A stretch of 6,296 nt of DNA from an uncultured Clostridium sp. (lineage in GTDB: Bacteria; Bacillota; Clostridia; Christensenellales; CAG-138). Every line of letters starts with the position of its first letter. The stretch's first letter is position 1. A program made the position numbers and the translations under genes. Location of the stretch: NCBI GenBank assembly GCA_900542285.1, contig UQNF01000065.1, positions 1 through 6,296 on the forward strand, read 5' to 3'. This document shows, piece after piece, positions 1 through 4,578 of this stretch. A model generated the notes under the pieces. The model had not been told where the DNA came from and ran no database searches. It saw only the letters and a program-made list of their open reading frames with translations.

Positions 1-11
1 CAATCGGTGAC

Positions 12-127
12 CTGTAGGGCGGGGACATGTCCCCGCCGACTGCGTAAGCGGCAGACAGTAGGGATGCACAGGCTTGTACGCAGTCGGTAGTTCCTGCACC
101 GGCTTATGACATGTCCCTGCCCTACAG
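12..127. repeat. Nested inverted-repeat element (MITE/REP-like)
   Basis: Outer arms 12-31 and 108-127 are reverse complements at 19 of 20 positions and start CTGTAGGG / end CCCTACAG. A second, perfect 11-bp inverted pair, CCGACTGCGTA (36-46) and TACGCAGTCGG (77-87), lies inside. The left arm also contains a perfect 20-bp palindrome at 18-37, centred on GACATGTC. The direct repeat GGTGAC occurs at 6-11, touching the left arm, and at 130-135, two bases beyond the right arm; this could be a target-site duplication. No coding capacity is visible. Such small structured repeats are often multicopy in Clostridia genomes, and a non-autonomous mobile element is my inference. It lies just upstream of the glpK ribosome binding site, so it would fold into the leader of any transcript entering from the left. 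There is no T-run after it, so it is not a standard terminator. Confidence 0.7.
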
Positions 128-147
128 AGGGTGACGATAGATTAGGA

Positions 148-155
148 GAAGGAGG
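148..155 (+). promoter_or_regulatory. Ribosome binding site of glpK
   Basis: GAAGGAGG ends 9 nt before the GTG at 165. This supports the GTG start over the in-frame ATG codons at 177 and 180, which are 21 nt or more from the Shine-Dalgarno. No convincing promoter was found in the 140 bp upstream; it may lie inside the inverted-repeat element or left of the window. Confidence 0.8.
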
Positions 156-164
156 CTGCTTGTT

Positions 165-1658
165 GTGGCGAAATATATGATGGCGTTTGACGCCGGGACG
201 ACGTCCAATCGCTGTGTGCTCTTTAATGAAAAGGGTGAGATGTGCAGCATGGCGCAGAAGGAGTTTACCCAGCATTTCCCAAAGGCGGGCTGGGTGGAGC
301 ACGATGCCAACGAGATTTGGTCCACGCAGCTCGAAGTCGCAAGGCAGGCCATGGAAAACCTCGGCGTCACTGCCGCGAACATCGCCGCCATCGGCATTAC
401 CAATCAGCGCGAGACGACGGTCGTCTGGGACAAAGAAACGGGCGAGCCCGTCTGCCGCGCCATTGTGTGGCAGTGCCGCCGCACCAGCGAATATTGCGAT
501 TCCCTAAAGGAAAAAGGCTTGACAGACACCTTCCGTGCGAAGACGGGGCTTGTCATTGACGCCTATTTTTCCGGCACAAAGCTGCGCTGGATCTTAGAGA
601 ATGTACCCCACGCGCGGGAGAGAGCCGAGCGCGGGGAGCTTCTCTTCGGGACGGTTGAGACATGGCTGATTTGGAAGCTGACGGGCGGCAAGGCGCATGT
701 GACGGATTACTCCAACGCCTCGCGCACGATGCTCTTTAACATCAACACCTTACAATGGGACGACGAAATTTTAACGGAGCTGAACATCCCAAAATGTATG
801 CTGCCCGAGGTTAAGCCCAGCAGCTGCGTCTACGGCGAGGCGCTGCCGCAGTATTTCGGCGCGGCGATTCCCATTGCGGGTGCGGCGGGCGACCAACAGG
901 CGGCGCTGTTCGGGCAGGGCTGTTTTATGCCCGGGGAAGCCAAGACCACCTATGGCACGGGCTGCTTCATCCTTATGAATACCGGAGAAACGCCTGTATT
1001 TTCCAAGAACGGGCCGCTGACCACCATCGCATGGGGGATCGACGGAAGGGTTCAGTACGCCCTCGAGGGCTCCATCTTCATGGGCGGTGCGCTCGTCCAA
1101 TGGCTTAGGGACGAGCTGAAGCTCATAGATTCCGCTCCCGATTCCGAACCGCTTGCGCTGTCGGTCGAAAACACCAACGGCTGCTACGTCGTGCCTGCGT
1201 TCACCGGGCTGGGCGCTCCGTATTGGAACAGCTATGCGCGCGGCACGATAGTCGGGCTTACAAGGGGCTGCGGCAGAGCTCATATCGTTCGCGCCTCTCT
1301 CGATGCGATTGCCTATCAGGTGCTCGATGCGCTTGCCGTCATGGAAAAGGATTCCGGCATACCGCTCACCGAGCTGCGCGCGGACGGGGGAGCAGCCAAT
1401 AACGGCTATCTGATGCAGGCCCAAGCCGACCTGTGCGGCGTTGACGTCGTACGCCCTGCCTGCGTTGAGACGACCGCCATGGGCGCGGCATATCTTGCAG
1501 GGCTGAAGGCAGGCTTCTATTCCGATGTTAAACGCCTTGTGCGCGGCGAGGAAACACGCTTTTCGCCCAAGATAGGCATGATAGAGCGTGCGGAACGGCT
1601 GTCCGGCTGGCGGCGTGCGGTCAGGTGCACGCTTAACTGGGCTGAGGGTGCGGAGTAA
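165..1658 (+). CDS. glpK: Glycerol kinase
   Basis: Cytoplasmic FGGY-family kinase that converts glycerol and ATP to sn-glycerol-3-phosphate. The 497 residues match the family length and align end to end with known GlpK as I recall them. Visible motifs: N-terminal ATP-binding DAGTTSNR (9-16), glycerol-binding QRE (81-83) and WQCRR (102-106), IDAYFSGTK with Tyr134 (131-139), GELLFGTVETWLIWKL (157-172), catalytic Asp243 in AGDQQAALFGQ (241-251), YGTGCF (263-268), the second FGGY signature around GLGAPYWNSYARG (348-360), and DGGAANN (407-413). The GTG start is set by the upstream GAAGGAGG. The histidine that HPr phosphorylates in Bacillus and Enterococcus GlpK (in YHF[YF]G) aligns with Gln229 here, so that activation probably does not operate. 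There is no glpF or glpD neighbour and no clear terminator after the stop. A glycerol kinase is near certain; other FGGY sugar kinases lack this motif set. Confidence 0.97.
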   Translation: MAKYMMAFDAGTTSNRCVLFNEKGEMCSMAQKEFTQHFPKAGWVEHDANEIWSTQLEVARQAMENLGVTAANIAAIGITNQRETTVVWDKETGEPVCRAIVWQCRRTSEYCDSLKEKGLTDTFRAKTGLVIDAYFSGTKLRWILENVPHARERAERGELLFGTVETWLIWKLTGGKAHVTDYSNASRTMLFNINTLQWDDEILTELNIPKCMLPEVKPSSCVYGEALPQYFGAAIPIAGAAGDQQAALFGQGCFMPGEAKTTYGTGCFILMNTGETPVFSKNGPLTTIAWGIDGRVQYALEGSIFMGGALVQWLRDELKLIDSAPDSEPLALSVENTNGCYVVPAFTGLGAPYWNSYARGTIVGLTRGCGRAHIVRASLDAIAYQVLDALAVMEKDSGIPLTELRADGGAANNGYLMQAQADLCGVDVVRPACVETTAMGAAYLAGLKAGFYSDVKRLVRGEETRFSPKIGMIERAERLSGWRRAVRCTLNWAEGAE

Positions 1659-1766
1659 AGCCCTCAAAGCCTTCGGAATATGTACGATGCGGCGGTTTCC
1701 GTGTCCGTCATGCTCCAAATTTGATACTCACCTGCATATTTTTGGCAAAAAAATCAAAAAATACTA

Positions 1767-1794
1767 TTGACAAAAGCTATAATGATGATAAAAT
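1767..1794 (+). promoter_or_regulatory. Sigma-A-type promoter of htpG
   Basis: Perfect -35 TTGACA (1767-1772), a 16-bp spacer, and -10 TAAAAT (1789-1794, 5 of 6 to consensus). Transcription would start near 1800-1802, inside the CIRCE operator, which is the normal arrangement for HrcA-repressed heat-shock genes. A perfect TATAAT also occurs at 1778-1783 but has no -35 at proper distance. The gap before it (1659-1766) is AT-rich towards its end and holds no gene or terminator that I can support. Confidence 0.8.
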
Positions 1795-1798
1795 ACTG

Positions 1799-1825
1799 TT
1801 AGCACTCAAGAATAGTGAGTGCTAA
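1799..1825. promoter_or_regulatory. CIRCE operator (HrcA binding site)
   Basis: TTAGCACTC (1799-1807), a 9-nt spacer, then GAGTGCTAA (1817-1825): an exact match to the CIRCE consensus TTAGCACTC-N9-GAGTGCTAA bound by the heat-shock repressor HrcA. It overlaps the predicted transcription start, so bound HrcA should block initiation, and it would also form a hairpin at the 5' end of the mRNA. The only gene downstream on this strand is htpG. CIRCE usually sits before groESL or the hrcA-grpE-dnaK operon; in Bacillus subtilis htpG is outside the HrcA regulon. Confidence 0.95.
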
Positions 1826-1839
1826 CAAGTTTGATAAGC

Positions 1840-1870
1840 AGGTTTGAAGGCGTCTGTCGCCCTCAAGCCT
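1840..1870 (+). promoter_or_regulatory. Long stem-loop in the htpG leader
   Basis: AGGTTTGAAGGCG (1840-1852) pairs with CGCCCTCAAGCCT (1858-1870) across a 5-nt loop TCTGT. Of 13 positions, 11 are Watson-Crick, one is U-G and one is an A-C mismatch. The stem is followed by TAAAGTTTTC, which has only four T in a row, so it is a poor intrinsic terminator. Possible roles are mRNA stabilisation, attenuation, or part of a temperature-sensing leader; none is shown by the sequence alone. Confidence 0.6.
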
Positions 1871-1882
1871 TAAAGTTTTCAG

Positions 1883-1906
1883 AAAGGAGCTTCCGAAACT
1901 CGGAAG
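1883..1906 (+). promoter_or_regulatory. htpG Shine-Dalgarno followed by a hairpin
   Basis: AAAGGAG (1883-1889) is a good Shine-Dalgarno but ends 27 nt before the ATG at 1917. Between them CTTCCGA (1890-1896) and TCGGAAG (1900-1906) form a perfect 7-bp stem with a 3-nt loop. If the hairpin folds, the Shine-Dalgarno comes to about 10 nt from the start. If it opens, GGAAG (1902-1906), 10 nt from the ATG, could serve instead. No in-frame ATG, GTG or TTG lies between 1887 and 1917, and the protein N-terminus fits HtpG, so the start itself is firm. Confidence 0.65.
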
Positions 1907-1916
1907 TCAAAGAGCA

Positions 1917-3929
1917 ATGGCAAAGAAACAATTCAAGACCGAGTCCAAGCGTCTGTTGGACCTGATGATCAATTCGGTTTACACCAACAAGGAGATCTTC
2001 CTGAGAGAGCTTATCTCCAATGCGAGCGATGCGCTTGACAAGCGTTATTACAAGAGCCTCACCGACGGTTCACAGCTTGTGAGAAGCGAGCTTGAGATCC
2101 GCCTGACCCCCGACAAGGAAGCGAGAACGCTCACCATCTCCGACAACGGTATCGGCATGACCAGGGATGAGTTGGAAGCAAACCTTGGCACCATCGCCAA
2201 GAGCGGCACTCTTGCCTTCAAGCAGGAGGCAAATTCCGGTGACAAGCCCTTAGAGGATATGGATATCATCGGTCAGTTCGGCGTCGGCTTCTATTCAGCA
2301 TTCATGGTCGCGAAGAAGGTTTCCGTACTGAGCCGTGCCGAGGGAAGCGACGAGGCTTGGCTTTGGGAGAGCGAAGGTTTGGACGGCTATACCGTGACCC
2401 CCGGCGTCAAGGACGATGTCGGCACAACCATCACGCTGTATCTCAAGGACAATGCGGATGAGGAGAACTACGATACCTATCTCGAGATCTATACGCTCCG
2501 CAATCTCGTCACCAAGTATTCCGACTATATCCGCTATCCCATCAAGATGCTGGTTGAGGTCAGAAGGCCTGTTGAAGAAGATAAATGTGAATGCGAGGAG
2601 TGCGAATGCGAACATGACCACGAGGAGTGCGAATGCGAACATGACCACGAGGAGTGCGAATGCGAACACGACCACGAGGAATGCGAATGCGAGCATGAGC
2701 ATAAAGAGCCCAAATATGAGACCGTGACCGAGGATCAGACCCTCAACAGCATGGTGCCTCTGTGGAGAAGGAACAAGAACGAGATCACCGACGAGGACTA
2801 CACGGTATTCTATACCGACAAGTTCCACGACTACGAAGCGCCCCTCCATCACATACACTACAAGGCCGAGGGCGCGATAAACTATAATTCCATTCTGTTC
2901 ATCCCCTCCGCAGCGCCGTACAACCTGTATTCCAAGGGCTATAAGCGCGGACTCCAGCTCTATTCCAACGGCGTTATGATTATGGAAAGCTGTGAGGATC
3001 TGCTTCCCGAATACTTCGGCTTTGTAAAGGGACTTGTGGACTCCTCCGATATCTCGCTCAATATCTCCCGTGAGCTGCTCCAGCAGAGCCGCCAGCTCCG
3101 CGCGATCGCCAACGGCCTTAAGAAGAAGATTAAATCCGAGCTTGAAAAGCTCCTTGAGAACGACCGTGAGAAGTACGAAAAGTTCTTCAAGGCATTCGGG
3201 CTTTCCCTCAAGTACGGCATCTACGAATCCTACGGCATGGAAGCTTCCTTCCTCCAGGATCTGCTGCTGTTCTACTCCGCACGCGAGAACCGCATGATAA
3301 CCTTCAAGGAGTATGTGGCGGCTATGATCGAAAACCAGACCGAGATCTATTACGCCTGCGGCTCCGACATCGAGGGCATCAAGCGCCTGCCCCAGCTCAA
3401 GTACATGCTCGATAAGGGCTATGACGTGCTGCTCATGCCCGACAACGTGGACGAATTCTGTCTTAAAATGCTCAACGGTTATGACGGCAAGCCCTTCAAG
3501 TCCATCACCGATAACGACCTTAACATCGGCGGCGAGGACGAAAAGAAGGCTGTTGAAGAGAAGCAGACCGAAAACAAGGAGCTGCTCGACGCCGTAAATG
3601 AAGCTCTCTCCGATAAGGTTCACGAGGTCAGGCTCTCCGCACGCCTTGGTGATGCGCCCGCTGCGCTCACAAGCGACGGCCCCATCTCGCTGGAGATGGA
3701 GAAGATACTCTCCGACCTGCCGAATTCGGGCGAAATGCGCGCGGACAGGATACTGGAGCTGAACCCCGACCATCCAATCTTCGGTGTCATTCAGGGCGTC
3801 AGGGATAACGAGGAGCTGTTCAAGACCTATGCCGAGCTGCTCTATGACCAGGCCTTGCTGCTTGCCGGGCTGAAGATCGAAGACCCGGCAGGCTTTGCCG
3901 CAAGGATTACAAGGCTTATGGTAAAATGA
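1917..3929 (+). CDS. htpG: Hsp90 chaperone HtpG with a Cys/His-rich linker
   Basis: Cytosolic ATP-driven dimeric chaperone, 670 residues, complete. The N-terminal GHKL ATPase domain (about 1-215) shows ELISNASDAL (31-40, with catalytic Glu31 and Asn35), DNGIGM (76-81), GTIAKSGT (91-98) and the lid glycines GQFGVGFYSAFM (119-130). The middle domain starts near LWRRNKNEI (282-290) and carries LNISRELLQ (381-389) with the catalytic Arg385. The C-terminal dimerisation domain ends in ELNPDHP, LLYDQALLLAG and ITRLMVK. Between the ATPase and middle domains, where E. coli HtpG has a short charged loop, residues 223-264 form an insert of 10 Cys, 8 His and many Glu/Asp. It contains four 9-residue units E-E-C-E-C-E-H-D-H. 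Family knowledge makes this the flexible linker position; metal binding by the insert is inference. Expression is probably heat-induced through CIRCE. The stop is followed by a 21-bp repeat array and a terminator. Confidence 0.98.
   Translation: MAKKQFKTESKRLLDLMINSVYTNKEIFLRELISNASDALDKRYYKSLTDGSQLVRSELEIRLTPDKEARTLTISDNGIGMTRDELEANLGTIAKSGTLAFKQEANSGDKPLEDMDIIGQFGVGFYSAFMVAKKVSVLSRAEGSDEAWLWESEGLDGYTVTPGVKDDVGTTITLYLKDNADEENYDTYLEIYTLRNLVTKYSDYIRYPIKMLVEVRRPVEEDKCECEECECEHDHEECECEHDHEECECEHDHEECECEHEHKEPKYETVTEDQTLNSMVPLWRRNKNEITDEDYTVFYTDKFHDYEAPLHHIHYKAEGAINYNSILFIPSAAPYNLYSKGYKRGLQLYSNGVMIMESCEDLLPEYFGFVKGLVDSSDISLNISRELLQQSRQLRAIANGLKKKIKSELEKLLENDREKYEKFFKAFGLSLKYGIYESYGMEASFLQDLLLFYSARENRMITFKEYVAAMIENQTEIYYACGSDIEGIKRLPQLKYMLDKGYDVLLMPDNVDEFCLKMLNGYDGKPFKSITDNDLNIGGEDEKKAVEEKQTENKELLDAVNEALSDKVHEVRLSARLGDAPAALTSDGPISLEMEKILSDLPNSGEMRADRILELNPDHPIFGVIQGVRDNEELFKTYAELLYDQALLLAGLKIEDPAGFAARITRLMVK
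2595..2702 (+). repeat. Four 27-bp tandem repeats in htpG (Cys/His units)
   Basis: Four consecutive 27-bp units at 2595-2621, 2622-2648, 2649-2675 and 2676-2702 encode E-E-C-E-C-E-H-[DE]-H, residues 227-262. Units 1 and 2 are identical at DNA level, unit 3 differs by one silent base, and unit 4 has several changes including Asp to Glu. A partial unit encoding C-E-C-E (224-227) precedes them. The in-frame 27-bp period and low divergence point to expansion by slippage or recombination, with selection keeping the Cys and His positions. Confidence 0.97.
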
Positions 3930-3976
3930 GCCTCGCTTATGACTAAATAAGCCTTGCTTATGGTAAAAAGCAGGCG
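3914..3976 (+). repeat. 21-bp imperfect repeats across the htpG stop
   Basis: GCTTATG recurs at 3914, 3935 and 3956 with an exact 21-bp period. Units 1 and 2 agree at 16 of 21 positions. Unit 3 repeats the first 13 bases of unit 1 (GCTTATGGTAAAA) and then diverges. Unit 1 holds the real htpG end (L-M-V-K-stop). Unit 2 in the same frame reads A-S-L-M-T-K-stop, so the coding end and its stop seem to have been copied into the 3' untranslated region. Confidence 0.75.
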
Positions 3977-3988
3977 ACTGAATATAAT

Positions 3989-4026
3989 AATGCTGCCCCT
4001 TCCTCCCGGAAGGAGCAGCATTTTTT
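3989..4026 (+). terminator. Rho-independent terminator of htpG
   Basis: AATGCTGC (3989-3996) pairs with GCAGCATT (4015-4022) and CCTTCC (3998-4003) with GGAAGG (4008-4013), with one C-A mismatch between them and a TCCC loop. A run of six T (4021-4026) follows. It lies 59 bp after the htpG stop. Read on the minus strand, the same stem begins 17 nt after the acetyltransferase stop and is followed by ATTATTATATT, so it may also work weakly in that direction for the convergent operon. Confidence 0.92.
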
Positions 4027-4039
4027 AGCCTTATTCCGT

Positions 4040-4543
4040 TTATGTCAGCTCCAATACATACCTTGCGCCTGCCTCCGTTTTTTCGCATTCACGAAAACCT
4101 ACGCTTTCAAAGCACCTTTTGGAGCCCTCGTTGTAGGAATAGATCTCCCTTACATACAGCCTATCATAGCCGAGCAGCCTGCCTCGCTCCGCAAGGGCGG
4201 CTATCACCCTGCTGCCAATGCCCCTTCCGCGGTATTCCGGCACCCCGATAACTATGGGCATATCGGTTTGAAGGAATGTCACATCCCCGATCGGGATAAA
4301 CCTGCCGTTTTCACGAACCTCGATAAAGTACAGCTCGCCTATCCCGTCAAGAAAGCGATAGATTCGTTCCAGCCTGTCCGGGGTATAGGCAGTCCTGTCC
4401 CCGTCAACAAGGTAAACAAGCTCCGTATCCTGATACCATCCAAGGGCAAAGCCAAAGCTGCCGTCAAATCTCCTAAGCCGCAGCGCATCATCAAAGCTGG
4501 CGATATTAATGAATTCGGGCTGCTCTATTCCGTTAATTGGCAT
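4040..4543 (-). CDS. GNAT family N-acetyltransferase
   Basis: A 167-residue single-domain acyl-CoA N-acyltransferase, predicted to move an acetyl group from acetyl-CoA to an amine or protein N-terminus; the substrate cannot be read from the sequence. GNAT motif A is visible as I-G-V-P-E-Y-R-G-R-G-I-G-S-R-V-I (99-114), whose R-G-R-G-I-G loop binds the CoA pyrophosphate. Motif B follows as Y-N-E-G-S-K-R-C-F-E-S-V-G-F (137-150). The N-terminal third (about 1-70) is less conserved, as usual for substrate-side regions. There is no signal peptide or membrane segment. The ATG at 4543 has GGAGG five nt upstream. It starts 32 nt after the glgP stop on the same strand, so it is probably transcribed with glgP. 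Whether it has any part in glycogen metabolism is unknown. Confidence 0.9.
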   Translation of the reverse strand: MPINGIEQPEFINIASFDDALRLRRFDGSFGFALGWYQDTELVYLVDGDRTAYTPDRLERIYRFLDGIGELYFIEVRENGRFIPIGDVTFLQTDMPIVIGVPEYRGRGIGSRVIAALAERGRLLGYDRLYVREIYSYNEGSKRCFESVGFRECEKTEAGARYVLELT

Positions 4544-4548
4544 TTAAT

Positions 4549-4578
4549 CCTCCGTCATTCCAAATGACGCTGCCGTCA
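4549..4578 (-). promoter_or_regulatory. glgP-GNAT junction: RBS and two alternative hairpins
   Basis: On the minus strand the Shine-Dalgarno GGAGG (4553-4549) precedes the acetyltransferase ATG by 5 nt. Next to it CGTCATT and AATGACG (4569-4563 and 4559-4553) form a perfect 7-bp stem with a 3-nt loop. A competing 5-bp stem TGACG/CGTCA (4578-4565), which includes the glgP stop codon, uses the same CGTCA. The two cannot form together, so a ribosome terminating on glgP could change access to the second gene. Coupling is inference. Confidence 0.5.

Noticed and set aside
1..164. Catabolite-repression (cre) site or promoter for glpK
   Set aside because: I found no convincing cre match and no -35/-10 pair with good spacing in this stretch.
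1641..1670. Possible terminator at the glpK stop (TGAGGG ... CCCTCA)
   Set aside because: Only 6 bp of stem with a 12-nt loop and no T-run after it; not supportable as an intrinsic terminator.
771..1718. 315-codon open frame on the minus strand opposite glpK
   Set aside because: Shadow of the glpK codon pattern; no recognisable domain, and glpK is certain on the other strand.
1588..1770. 60-codon frame on the plus strand across the glpK end and into the promoter gap
   Set aside because: It overlaps the end of glpK in another frame, runs into the AT-rich promoter region, and has no ribosome binding site or family resemblance.
1660..1871. GCCCTCAAAGCCTT (1660-1673) nearly repeated as GCCCTCAAGCCTT (1859-1871)
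   Set aside because: Short, two copies only, with a one-base indel. The second copy is explained as the 3' arm of the leader stem-loop; chance is likely.
2595..2702. Possible CRISPR-like or mobile repeat from the 27-bp periodicity
   Set aside because: The units are directly tandem without spacers, in frame, and translate to a regular Cys/His motif inside htpG; it is a protein repeat.
2295..4088. 597-codon open frame on the minus strand opposite htpG
   Set aside because: It is antisense to a complete, motif-rich htpG. Its hydrophobic repeats (F-A-F-A-L-L-V-V-M) are only the complement of the Cys/His/Glu repeat codons. It has no family resemblance and it runs through the terminator and into the acetyltransferase end.
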